Source: Gerris lacustris
Taxonomy: Eukaryota > Arthropoda > Insecta > Hemiptera > Gerridae
Direction of reading: 5' to 3'
Length of the DNA stretch: 64,000 bases
NCBI GenBank assembly: GCA_951217055.1
Contig: OX578285.1
Span: forward strand, 57,757,102 to 57,821,101
In this document: one piece after another, positions 1-12,175 of the stretch
Layout of the letters: every line of letters begins with the position of its first letter
Position numbering within the stretch: position 1 is the stretch's first letter
Made by a program: the position numbers and the translations under genes
Notes under the pieces: generated by a model
What the model saw: the letters and a program-made list of their open reading frames with translations, nothing else
The model's database searches: none
What the model was told of the DNA's origin: nothing

Positions 1-114
1 ATTATTAATTTTTTAATTAGTTAAAACGCCTGGATACCAGAGAAGTATTAATTATAAATTATTCTTGAATACCAAAGAGGATTTTAATAATCTAGGTATA
101 TCTTTTAAATATAA

Positions 115-775
115 AGGCGGAAATACACATGCTAGTTACTCGCACAAAAACATACGAGTAGGCACGTGTAAACAGGCCTGCCAGCGCAAGTTTGCTAGTA
201 GCTAGCACGAGTCTCCCTCAGCCCTTCCCTTTCGCGTATCTGACAACAACTCATCTACTTTCTCCGGAAGCATTCGCAATTGATTCCTAAAACCATTGAC
301 GTCCCCGAACCGCATTTCATTTAGTAGCCACTGACTCGCTCCATGTACTTAATTCCCTTCTAGCTATCCAATCTTTACCCATACTCTTCGTGTCTTTTTA
401 TTATTTTTCAAATGTTTTAAAACACAGTTTTTGCAAGTAACAGAACAATCTGGTTAATTTCATTCCGCACCGATACATTCATAAGGTACATTGAAACAAT
501 TAATAAAACTATGAAAATTAATTAAATCAAATACAATTATTTAATTATTTATTCCGGCTAAAAGAAGGCAAGAAATGATTGCCTGTTTCAAAACTAGAAC
601 TGTGACTGGAATGTGTATTGTCATGTGCTAGTAGCTGGCACAAGACCGATCATCCGGATGATACTAGCATGCTGTTTCACTGGCAAATGTACACAGCGTC
701 TGCAGCATGCCAGCTACTGACGTGCTAGTAACTCGCCACTGGCATGCTTTTTTACTAGCATGTGTATTTCCGCCT
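115..775. mobile_element. Non-autonomous PIF/Harbinger-like MITE, 661 bp
   Basis: The perfect terminal inverted repeats begin AGGCGGAAATACACATG and run about 22 bases. They are flanked on both sides by TAA (112-114 and 776-778), the 3-bp TWA target duplication expected of PIF/Harbinger. The interior carries several variants of a CTAGTA-CTCGC / GCTAGCAC motif in both orientations near each end, which may be subterminal transposase binding sites (inference). No coding frame was seen. Confidence 0.75.
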
Positions 776-2826
776 TAACAGTGAAGATTATTATCATTAA
801 CCGTAGAGAATGAAGTTGAAAAAACAAACAATTTTTAAATTGGTTAGATTTTTGTAAAAAAAAAAAAAATAAAAATAATCTAGATGGTTTAGATGAGATG
901 TTAGAATTTTAGGGAAAAACATGTGAAAGTTCATACTGTTTCCGATTCGGTTAGGGATTTAATTGTCACCAACATCTTAGTTGCTTTAGTACCTTGTGGA
1001 ACACAGCTAATTAACACTTCCTTTTAGGTTGTTCTTAGCAGCCTTACTTGTTACTTCATTAGTAGGTACCTTGTCTTCTTGTAATGTCTTTGTATGCTTG
1101 GGTTTGTCTATTTCTCTTTTCTCAGGATTCCAATCAATCGCGAAAATTTCCTTTACTAGGGTTTGCCCTACCCAATGCTTTCTTCACCATTTAATCTAAA
1201 TGGTCATCTCGGTTTCACTCTGTCTCTCCCGTAGTACATGGTTTGAGTGTGGTCAGTTCCAGCCAATATAATATATACTCTTCGTAATCAACGGCTACGA
1301 ACTTCTACAGCTTGTATGTAATTAAGCTTTTATGGAATTTGTAATTTCAAAGTTAAATAACAATCATCATCATCATCATCAACAACATGGAACTATGCTT
1401 CTATGCAGAACTTAGATTGTAGCAACATTAGCTACCTACACTGGACTTTATTGTTGGGTATGTCACAAAGTTTTGTACAGTATCTCCGTCTTTTGGTTTA
1501 GTTAGCATTTTAATATCAGTGCTCTGCACCAATTTGGTTTAGTTAGCATTTTAATATCAGTGCTCTGCACCAATTTGGTTTAGTTAGCATTTTAATATCA
1601 GTGCTCTGCACCAAGTTAAACGCTGTCCTCCACTGTCACCTCTTTCCTTCGACGGTTCCAACCATGGATGGTAAAACAAACTTGTGGTTGCAACCCAGCT
1701 CTGAAATCTAGTTGCTTTGATTTGTTCCTTAAAGTGCGAAATGTCCAGCCATACTATCTGTTGATCAGCTAGTCATTTTACTTGTAGTTATTTACTTGAT
1801 GTGCCTTCCTTAAAAACTCTTCGTAATTAGTAAGATTCCCATTCCATCAAACTCCCCAAGCAGCGATTGAAAAAAAAAAAGACTTGCAGCCTTTCCATTA
1901 TTTCTCTCTTTTTGGTTTCGCAACCATAAAGTAGTACATAGCTGCAATTGGATAGAATCATGTTGAATTTAATTGTAACAAATGGAGATACTCAAGGCCA
2001 CATTATTTTCTTTGATTTAACCATAAGCCTAATGATAAAATAAATATGAATTTAAGATAACTATAAAAATCCTTTAGAACAAATGATAAAATAATAATAA
2101 ATTTGCTCTATCGAAGATTTAAACTCACAAGAGAACAAAATATGTTATCCCATTAAATCAGTCTATTGTCAAATTACTATAAAAAAATAAAATTTCAGTA
2201 TAATTAACTGTTTTACAACCGAAAACTATGTATGTTCATATCTTTGTGCAAATTAGCTGTTTCCATTTCTGATTTATTTTAATAATTATTCATCCCCATC
2301 CCATGTTATTTTCTGGTTCATACTTTTAATTTTAACTATTTTGATATTATTTAAAATATATTATTTTTATAATTTAAAATTAAAGGTACTTCTAAGGTGA
2401 CTAAGGCATACTTAAATAAAAGCAATTATTACTCTGAATGCATAAATACTCATTAATTAATTAATTACTAAATCTATTTATGGATGTATAAAATTAACGT
2501 AATATTTTTAAAATATGAGGTATTATTATTACATGTTTATCTTAATCTTAATACAATACCTAATCTATATCCTAATACGAATGCTTAGGCAGCCGGGTCA
2601 CTTTTAAAGTCCGTGGTTTTCAAGTAGTGAATTTTAAGAAGTTTGGATTTTTGTTTTATTAATACAAATGAAAGCACGGAAACAAACTTCTATAATTTTT
2701 CAATGTTAGATGTTATGCTTAATGTCCTTGATATGTTTATGCATCAACTGCTGATGAAACCATACCTTTGATGCACTATAATGAGTTAATAAATAATTTA
2801 ATTCAAAGATTGTATGGTGTAATGGT
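776..2826. other. No gene seen; AT-rich, short repeats
   Basis: No coding signal was found on either strand. The stretch includes a short (ATC)n run near 1360-1380 and the 41-bp tandem repeat listed separately. Confidence 0.6.
1493..1614. repeat. 41-bp tandem repeat, 3 copies
   Basis: Three essentially identical 41-bp units starting TTGGTTTAGTTAGC and ending CTCTGCACCAA, at 1493, 1534 and 1575. The near identity suggests recent duplication. Confidence 0.95.
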
Positions 2827-3570
2827 TTTTATCTACGATTGGTACGAAATATAAATATTATATCTCTGTTTAGATGTGTAGAAAGTGATTCTTCACGTTC
2901 TTGTATTCATTGCTCATGCGAGTTTCATAATTCCTCTTTTTTCCCCCTAGTGCGTTAAAAAAGAAGAATTCTACACCTTAACACGATTAGCGAGTTTTTT
3001 TTACATTTAATAAAACTAATTTGCTGTTTGTTTAATTAAAGTAACTGTTTATATCGAGTTTTTTTTTGTGTGAAAAACAATTATTGATTTATGTCATTAT
3101 GACGAAAATGAGGAGAATAATACGCCTCCAGAAATAATTAATTCGGCACAAAATACAACTTATGAAATATTGTCATCTTTATAAAAAGAGAAATACGAAC
3201 TTTCATGTAGGAAGTTTATTAAATATTTTATTCTGTATTCATTATTAAAATTCAACAATCGTAGATAAAGTACGGTACGCAACTCGAGCGAAAACTGCAT
3301 TTTGCATGCTAGTGTGGAGTTTGCACCCGAGCGACAGCGAGGGTAGTAAAACCACACGAGCAAAGCAAAATGCAGTTTTCGCACGAGTTGCATGCCGTAC
3401 TTTATCTACGATTGTTGGATTATACCGAACCGTTCTTTATGTACGATTGTTACTTAAACAAATCGTGCGAAAACTGCTTTTGCTTTGCTCGTATTGTTTT
3501 ACTACCCTCGCCGTCGCTCGGGTGCAAACTCCACACTCGCATGTAAAATGCTACTTTTCGCACTAGACGC
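2826..3570. repeat. Dispersed repeat family R-A, copy 1, with a 166-bp hairpin
   Basis: This segment is homologous over most of its length to 49921-50505: a shared TTATCTACGATTG start, a segment matching the coding part of the other copy (CCAGAAATAATTAATTCG), and a shared tail with TACCCTCGCTGTCGCTCGG-like sequence. Unlike copy 2 it holds a near-perfect palindrome at 3253-3418 whose arms read CGTAGATAAAGTACGG, followed by a second partial tail. The reading frame seen in copy 2 is broken here. Confidence 0.7.
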
Positions 3571-3922
3571 GTAATTTACTATTAAACTTGAAGATTCTCA
3601 TTTTAGTAAAGTCACTCACTATATGAACCATTCCAATTTACTCCTTATCTATTTTGACTGAGATTAGGTTAAAATGATACATTTTTTAAACAAATTTAAA
3701 TGTACAAGAATAGTGTCACGTAATATAATTAATTGCTTGATAAACAGCGTTTATTTGATAATTTATGTATTTTTGATGTTACTACTTACTATTAATTTTT
3801 TGTTATCATAGCTTACGGATGGTTTTGAGTGTAACTATAAATATAACTGTGTAACTATAACTGTAAATATCATGATTAGTTGTTTATTTGGTAATAGTTC
3901 TTAATACGACTAGAGACGTTAA

Positions 3923-4273
3923 TAGAATGTAAAAAAAAAATATTGATACCACAATTTTATATTAATAATTAACATAAGCGTTTCCACATTTTATATAATC
4001 TCGAGTGTTAACATAGTAAGAGTAGTCCCTACTAACTAGGAAGTAACAAAATAAAGGGTATGAAGTGAAGATCCAAGGCGGAACCCAGTTGACCTAACCC
4101 TATACCCCCACTTTGTACTATTAGCTTTAGTCGTAAAAGCTTGTAAAATATGAAGTTAGTAAAGAATTTACTCTTACTATGTTAACTCTCAAGATAATAT
4201 AAAATGTCGAAACGCGTATGTTAATTATTAATAAAAAAAAAATGTTTTAATAATATTGCTGTGTTACATTCTA
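3923..4273. mobile_element. MITE with long inverted arms, flanked by TTAA
   Basis: The ends read TAGAATGTAA and TTACATTCTA, and both are bordered by TTAA (3919-3922, 4274-4277). Inside the tips the arms pair over about 65 bases (AATTAACATAAGCG..TTCCACATTTTAT against its diverged complement). A TTAA border would fit a piggyBac-type target, but the tips do not start with the usual CCY, so the superfamily is open. Confidence 0.6.
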
Positions 4274-6636
4274 TTAAGTTTTCTAATCATATCAGAATAT
4301 TAATAAAAATCGTTTATGTTCAACGTTATTCATTGTCGACATTAATTTTAACCGATTTAAAATTTCAATTCATTTCCGTAAATTAATTTTAACAATCGAC
4401 ATTCAATGAATACCTCAGTCATTATTTTTAATTCATTGAACAATTCAATAGTGAACTAAATATACTGATTTTGATTTTAGTGTGGGTTTACTAATTTTGA
4501 TGCTTCAGCGAACGTATACAATTTGTTTACTTATTACGACCAAACCGACAAGTCGTACGAATTATTCGGTATTAATAATTCCATATTGCTGCTTCAACAT
4601 TATTTTTTTAAATTTATCATTCTTAATTAGTTAATATGAATAGAATGATCATAAGGACATTTTTGAACATTATCTCTTTTCACTACCCGAAATCTAAGAA
4701 CTTATCCTAAATTTTATTATTTTTAAGTTTATAAATAATAATATGTATAGTAAACTATATAGTCACATCACTATATCGTTTTTTTTTTTACTTAAACCTA
4801 AAATTATTATTTGTACATCCTCTTAAGTTATTAATTTTACTCAAAAAATAGGATTTAAAAAAAATATGATTATCATTATTATTTTTTTTATATATATAAA
4901 AAAATGTATTACTCCTTAAAAAAGTTTTAATAGGTGCTACTAAATCTACCCTTTATTCTAAAATGAATAATAAACTTTGTAAAAAATGTGATTATACTTC
5001 TAAAAATATAAGAACTATCTTATTTATTATGTTATAGTATTGTTTCACTTTTGCTCTTCAGTATAATTTTGTGCATTATTTATTAAGTATTTCATACCAA
5101 TCTACTAGTATTTAGGTAAAACGATCAATTTAAAGTCGGCCTTTTTACTTGTATTAATATAGCTGCGCTTAAAAATTAAAGGAAAATTTAAGTTAAAATT
5201 TGATTAAATTTTTTCATGAATTTATGTTTTCTTTTCATCCCTGTTGGATATCATTAAATTATTATTATTGCATAGAAGAATCAAATTCTATATAATTCCA
5301 TTAATGCGATCTTACATATAAAAGAAATTATGAAATGAAACCCAGATAATATTTTGTCTTTAGTGCTTCATCCTGATTTCAGGGCGACCTTCTTAAGTCT
5401 ACCACTAAACTCCTTAAATTTATTAATATTTAATTTTCTATTAAAGTAAAAACAAATTCTTGACTATCTTCCCAAAATAATCCACTTTAAAATGTTCATA
5501 AATTGGTCAAAATTTATTTAATCAGCTAGTAACTATAACTTGTTTTTTTTTTTTTTTTTTTTTTAAATGATATATCTTATTTTGGAAGACGTAACTTTGG
5601 GAAGTTAAAATCAACAATTTAAAAATAAATAATAAAACAATCATTCTAAAAAATATCACATATAGTTACCAAAAATATCTTTGAGTAACTTGATTCGTTT
5701 AAAAACAAAGCCAATGTACTGTCATTTACTTTGTAATAACTACATTTAAAAAAAAAAAAACACAGCTATTTATTATTTCACTTCTTCTTCAATGTATTCC
5801 ATTAATTGCACATTTCCTATAATCTTATTTTTAATATAAATACATGTAAAGACAATTTTAAAACTATTTCTGAATTTTTCTATCGAGAGTTATTTATTAT
5901 AAAAAAAAATTTCATTAAATTTAATATAGAATATAATAAATAAGTTCATAAGAATTCTCACAGATTTCTTTCTTGCTGTTATTAATTAATAACCTAGTGG
6001 ATTAATTTATCTTATTAATTTTAGAATAAATTATTTTTGGATGCTTAGATTTAGTATTATTCGTTCTGCTGTTAATTGTAGAAAATAAATCATACAAATA
6101 ATAAGAATAAAACCAATTCTTAAATTGATTAGAATTAGAACAAATAAGTTGAAATGTTCTCGCAATTAAAATTAAAATAATATAAACATTTGGATTACAT
6201 ATTGTAAGCTTGTTTTTCTTATAACTCAAGATTTTAAGGCTTTTTTTTTCATATTATTTAAATTGTTATTTTTATTGCTGAAATTATTACTCTAGGTGTA
6301 TTCAAATTTACAACAACTTATGCCTATATAGTTTTTATTTTTTATTAAGACTAGATCTAATGAAGGAGACCATGTACTGATTTTGTGCATTCCTAGCTAA
6401 AGTATTAGTAAGTAATTATGTTCATGTTCTTTGCATTTTAAATACAATTAATATTTCTTTATATTTTCTAACCTGAGTTGTTCTTGTTGACAACTTTTTT
6501 TTTTTTTATTGTTAGCATATTAATTTTGGATTTAAATTTGCTTCTATTCTTTAGTTAATGTTCTTTACTATTTTATTGTTTTAATGGCAATTGAGTTTTT
6601 AACTTGATTGTTCATCTTTTAAAGTTGTTACAATTT

Positions 6637-6684
<48 letters not shown>

Positions 6685-7976
6685 GATTTGTTGTATAATA
6701 ACACATTTTTGGATATTTCATAACTTAATTTTCTAAAGTTAATATTCTTATAGCTTCATCAATACATAATTATTTTATTGGTAGTTAGAAACCAAATTAA
6801 TTCCTTGATGGTTTGTTAACTTAAATTCTTTTCTTTATGACAATGTTCAATACGTTTGTAATACATATATATATTTATTGATAGTTTTTAACTATCAATA
6901 AATAGATCAACTTCTTAAGTTATTACAGATTAGTTTTCATGGATTGTTTACAATTAAATATTTTATTATTATTATTATTTATTTTTATTAAATTTTGGTT
7001 CTTTGTTTGTTTGATGATTTGAAACCTAAGTAGTTCTTATCAACACTTTATTTTTCTTTGTTTTGTTTACATATTTCTTTGGTATTTTGTGACTTAGGTC
7101 CATTGATTTTCAACTTAATGTTTCTAGCGCTTTCAATACATATTACACATTCATGGTACTTTAAAGAATGTTAAGTTTTCTTGACATATCATTATAAATT
7201 TCCCCTTTTTTTTAATACATAATAATATTTTTGATATTTCATATCAAAAATATTGTTCTTATTGTTTACAATATAGTTTTATTGCGTTGTTTACAATGAT
7301 TAATTATACTAGATAAGCCGATAACTTAAGTAGCATAAGATAGATCATTAGTTGTTTTATTTTTCATTAGTCTTATTTCTACGCATTATTATTATTTTAT
7401 ATTTGTGGAATGTATATTACTTTTTTGAGCCTTACATATATTATTTTGGAATTTTGTTAATAAAGTTGTTTTTAGTTTGGGTTCCTTGTGTTTTGTTAAT
7501 ATTTTTGTTATTACCAACTTAGCTTCTTTTTTTAACAATAAACAGTATTATTAATTTAACAAAGAGGCAATTAATAAGAGACCATTTTACAATACACAAT
7601 ATATATCTATAAATTAACATTTCAATATTTGTGTAATAATTATACTATCACACTTTTACAAACAACTGCGAGATTTAAATGTAAATTTTAAAGAAAGGTA
7701 ATATAGAAATTTTGCTAGCAGATAAATAAGTAAGTATACTGCCTGCAGATAACTAAGTTCTTATTTAAACTGCAGCAGATAATTATGGTATTATAGAAAA
7801 TGATCTTATATAGACTAATTTTATAATCAAATTATCTCGTACCAGACTGAGATTTTTTTTTATAAAAACTATCGTAATATTAAAAATATGATTCATCAGA
7901 GCAAATAACTGAGTCAAAAGCACTTATTAGACTATCTTCTAATTAAGATATTTAACTAAATGTTTCTAACTAACGT
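4274..7976. other. No gene seen; very AT-rich
   Basis: No coding signal was found. Notable items are a T-run of about 24 near 5540, a 44-base T-run (6639-6682) and a perfect small hairpin TTTATTGATAGTT...AACTATCAATAAA at 6871-6902. Open frames here are short and lack codon structure. Confidence 0.6.
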
Positions 7977-8234
7977 TAACTAACTAATATAATAGCTGTA
8001 AGTTACTAAGTCGTATGCTGAAACACAAGCATTCGATTTAGTCCCTTTGAGTTACAGCTAACTAACTAATATAATAGCTGTGAGTTACTAAGTCGTATGC
8101 TGAAACACAAGCATTCGATTTAGTCCCTTTGAGTTACAGCTAACTAACTAATATAATAGCTGTGAGTTACTAAGTCGTATGCTGAAACACAAGCATTCGA
8201 TTTAGTCTCTTTGAGTTACAGCTAACTAACTAAT
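7977..8234. repeat. 82-bp tandem repeat, 3 copies plus partial
   Basis: Units start TAACTAACTAATATAATAGC at 7977, 8059 and 8141, and a partial fourth starts at 8223. Only one or two substitutions separate the copies. Confidence 0.95.
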
Positions 8235-8448
8235 GGAGTGAATTGGTACCCTTTGATAATTTAAAACAATCAGAATCCAACATAAGGCAATTAAATATTA
8301 TATACAATTAATTATTTAAAATTACTTCTGCCTTACAGTAAATAAGTATATCACTGCTGTGGTAGCTTAATAATTGGAGTTATAGATATTAGTACTGAAA
8401 TGAAAAGAATTAAGAATTGAAACTGGTATATGTACATGTACATTTATA

Positions 8449-9672
8449 GGCTGGTACCGAAGTGCGCCAGCCCCCTTCGGATTAGAAAAAGGTTACGGTC
8501 GAAGTGCACCAGCCTCTTAGTCTAAAGTGTCTAAAGGGTGAGGGTCAGTTAATCCCGGGTTATACCTCTTACACCTCGTCTAAACCCAAAGAACTTTGTA
8601 GTGGACTTCGAAATTGGAATCCAACAAGCCGTTCGAAATGTCTTCCCAAGCACGTTGGAAAAATTCAGGATTTAGGATTCACTGAGGACTACCGATGTTC
8701 TACCAACGATGGCCAACTAATTAAGTTTATCTTCGAACTACCCTATATAGACCCTGAAGAAGTTGAAGAATGTTATATTGAAGATTAAATAAGCCATCGC
8801 AATGATCGATTTTGGGACTATATCACCAAGAACTATATTGATCTGTCCACGGCTAAATTCCCAATACCAATATGGGATTCAAGCCGCCTAGCGTTGGTTG
8901 TTTATAATAATAAAGTATCTAGATTTGAAATGTGAAAGTCATTTTTAATTTATTTAGGAGTATGTACATAAATAAATTACACCTTTCAATATGTATTTTG
9001 TATTATATTTATTGAATATAGACTCAATTGTATTATAATGTATATTATATATGCAGAAGATTTTAGTTTTCATGTGTACGTTTAATGTTAAGTTAATCTA
9101 AGCCCTTCTAATAAATATTAGCACTTACTCATAAGTGAGTGTAATTTATGTAAGAAACATTTCTTTAATTTTTAATATTAACAAAATAAATTGATTTTTC
9201 TCTCGTATTTTTGATTATTTTCTTAAATTTCCTACGTTTAATGATAACTAATTTTGATTTTGTAGGTTAGGTTTTTTTTTTCATTTTTGAATATTTACAA
9301 ACTAAAATGTATCTTCTGACTAAATTTGGATTTTGTTCTTACGGGAACATTCTACAGATTCTCCTATGCACTGAGATTTGCTAATGATCGCCGTATCATT
9401 CTGAGCAGTTTGATCAAAGTAACTTTATATTGAGTATATGGGAATATACAACGAATAGTCCTTTAGATTAGAGGATCCGTGTCCGAGGTGGGTGGACTAC
9501 CTGGGTCGAGAGGTAGGATTTACCCGGCGCAGTTCGACCGTACCCTTCTAAAAGGGGCTGGCGCACTTCCCCTGTGACCCGACCTATCCCGGCGCACTTC
9601 CCCTGTGACCCGACCTATCCCGGCGCACTTCCCCTGTGACCCGACCTATCCCGGCGCACTTGGTGTACAGCC
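8449..9672 (+). mobile_element. Deleted Mutator-like (MULE) element with tandem TIR modules
   Basis: The left end GGCTGGTACCGAAGTGCGCC pairs with the right end GGCGCACTTGGTGTACAGCC. The flanks CATTTATA (8441-8448) and CATTAATA (9673-9680) look like an 8-bp target duplication with one mismatch. Both termini are built of repeated GGCGCACTT / AAGTGCGCC modules: two on the left, and an array of 31-bp units on the right (9560, 9591, 9622, 9653). The interior carries only the C-terminal part of a MULE transposase. Mutator-like elements usually make 8-11 bp duplications, in agreement. Confidence 0.7.
8504..8880 (+). pseudogene. MULE transposase C-terminal fragment, frameshifted
   Basis: The frame 8504-8788 reads on from KHVGKIQDLGFTEDYRC through FELPYIDPEEVEECYIED. 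After a frameshift it resumes as NDRFWDYITKNYID and AKFPIPIWDSS (to about 8880). The order matches the C-terminal part of FLYWCH-type MULE transposases (hlsQ--W--IQ-LGL---Y, then LPP-EV---F--L, then F-DY---NYI, then FPI--WN). The catalytic DDE core is absent. The ATG at 8504 is probably not a real start. Confidence 0.6.
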
Positions 9673-9673
9673 C
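9560..9673. repeat. 31-bp tandem repeat at the MULE right end
   Basis: Three full units of GGCGCACTTCCCCTGTGACC... plus a terminal partial unit that runs into the element tip. The GC content is far above the surroundings. Confidence 0.9.
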
Positions 9674-9940
9674 ATTAATAATTAACGATTTATTACTGGT
9701 ATATAAATGTAATTGAGGTTTTAAACTATGATTTTTTTATATCAAGGATTTAACTCTAAAACATTAATAACTGATCTCAACTATAATGTTTACTTTTACT
9801 CTTAGATAGAACAGAATTATTTTAAAAACATAATAATATTGAAAATATTTTTGGTTTTCAAATAACTTGGAGTAATACGACCATGTTTTATTTTATATAA
9901 ACGTACACAGCTGTAAAATTTTTGTATCATTGAAGAAATT

Positions 9941-10547
9941 GTTTAGGGAGGTTAACCAGCTTTAAGGTATTTTCATACAAATTTAAGTTAATGAAAACAC
10001 TAATAAATTGACACGAATTGCTGCTAGCTAACGAGTTAGCTTATGTGCTAGATTATGTTTTAGCTTATAAAAGTTATTGTTGGGATGTAATTATCGAATT
10101 ATTTAAGATTATCCTGGATAATAATTATTGATTTTTTAAAGTATATTGCAGTAAACAGATATCGAATATCTTAAAATATATAGATATGAGGTAAATAATT
10201 GATGAATAACATAATATTTGCTGGCATGTAAGTGATTAATTTCTAGTATATTTCTTTCTTTTAAATAATTATATCTTGCATAGAAAAAATGTTTTATTCT
10301 TAAGAATGTTCCATGATTGAAAATATTGCGTTTTTTTTTTTTTGTTTTTTTTTAACGGACACTACTGGATTTGAAATAATAAATTCCTTTGAAATAAAGA
10401 TAGAATAATCATAACTTTTATAAGCTAACACATAATCTAGCACATAAGCTAACTCGTTAGCTAGCAGCAATTCGTGTCAATTTATTAGTGTTTTCATTAA
10501 CTTAAATTTTTATGAAAATACCTTAAAGCTGGTTAACCTCCCTAAAC
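9941..10547. mobile_element. Fold-back element with ~130-bp inverted arms
   Basis: The arms start GTTTAGGGAGGTTAACC and pair almost perfectly through CTGCTAGCTAACGAGTTAGC to about 10065 on the left and 10428 on the right. A secondary hairpin AGCTAACGAGTTAGCT lies inside each arm. No convincing target duplication or coding frame was found. Confidence 0.75.
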
Positions 10548-11045
10548 ACCTAAGAAGATATATACTAAATTTATAATTGATCGCTTTCATGTCAATAATT
10601 GATAGATATCATACATTTGATTACAGCAAATACATAATTGATTTTATAAGAAACTCGACTGTAATTGATGTACTTACTTATTTAATTAATATGTAATTAA
10701 TTTTTAATTCATATCGCTGCATAAATATATAAATAGTCGATTGCTAGCATTAAGTGACTGCTTTGTTTTCTCTGGTATAGTCATTTATATCTACTATATA
10801 AATATTGGTTTTTTTTTAAAGAATTTTACTACTGTGTAAATATGCAATAGAATTCTAACAAATATCACTGGATTTAAAAATAAGCCGTTTAAACAATATA
10901 TAGATCGATACATATAATTTAGGATTAACAGAAACAATAACTGAACTATCTAAGAATAACTGATTCCATAAGGAGGCTTTTAAAAACGATTCTATTTTAA
11001 TAACCAACCAATTAAAATTGTATTACGTGTTCATATTATAACATA

Positions 11046-11299
11046 GGTACTTCTTTAGATTGTTACTCCCCTATATTTTTTAGAATATAAATAGATATAA
11101 TAATTTATACATTCCTTTGCCTAAATAACTATTATGACAAAGGGATGTTTATTCCAAAGTACTTTAGGACAAAGGAATTTCACACTTCTACTTTATAAGG
11201 GGAGTAACAGTCTAAAGAAAAACATTCCGTACACCTTCTTTTAATTGTTACTCCCTTTTGTTCTTTTTTATAAGGGGAGTAGCAGTTTAAAGAAGTGCC
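11046..11299. mobile_element. Inverted-repeat family R-B, copy 1
   Basis: The ends read GTACTTCTTTAGATTGTTAC and its complement, followed inward by TCCCC. A second internal end (GGGGAGTAACAGTCTAAAG near 11200) and a CCGTACACC linker show the same modular build as the copy at 40216-40614. Confidence 0.65.
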
Positions 11300-11524
11300 A
11301 TAACATATACTTAAATACTCAGTAAGAATATGTAATTAATTTAATAAATAAATTACGTGATTAAATAATCAAATAATTATTAAATCATTGTAATACTCTG
11401 AATAAACAAATTTTAAAAAAAGTTTAAATAATAAAGTAATAAATCTAGATCTTCTGGAAGAAACCGTGTCTAAGATTTTATGAATCATGACGTTTCCAAA
11501 TTACTCATCACAGGAATCATTTAC

Positions 11525-12175
11525 AAGGAAGTTGCTCGTGAGGAGTGTCATTTGCGATGCAAATTACACTCATGATGAATAAAATTCTAAATAATGAATA
11601 GCAACTTCTTCTTTGATAAGTTAATGTAGCTAAATAGCAACTTTTCAAGGAAGTTGCTCGTGAGGAGTGTCATTTGCAATGCAAATTACACTCATGATGA
11701 ATAACATTCTAAATAATGAATAGCAACTTCTTCTTTGATAAGTTAATGTAGCTAAATAGCAACTTTTCAAGGAAGTTGCTCGTGAGGAGTGTCATTTGCA
11801 ATGCAAATTACACTCATGATGAATAACATTCTAAATAATGAATAGCAACTTCTTCTTTGATAAGTTAATGTAGCTAAATAGCAACTTTTCAAGGAAGTTG
11901 CTCGTGAGGAGTGTCATTTGCAATGCAAATTACACTCATGATGAATAACATTCTAAATAATGAATAGCAACTTCTTCTTTGATAAGTTAATGTAGCTAAA
12001 TAGCAACTTTTCAAGGAAGTTGCTCGTGAGGAGTGTCATTTGCAATGCAAATTACACTCATGATGAATAACATTCTAAATAATGAATAGCAACTTCTTCT
12101 TTGATAAGTTAATGTAGCTAAATAGCAACTTTTCAAGGAAGTTGCTCATAAGGAGAGTCATTTGCAAGAGAGTAA
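11525..12175. repeat. 122-bp tandem repeat, 5 copies plus diverged partial
   Basis: Units begin AAGGAAGTTGCTCGTGAGGA at 11525, 11647, 11769, 11891 and 12013, with a diverged start at 12135. Each unit contains the inverted pair AGTGTCATTTGCAATGCAAATTACACT. Copies are almost identical. Confidence 0.97.
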
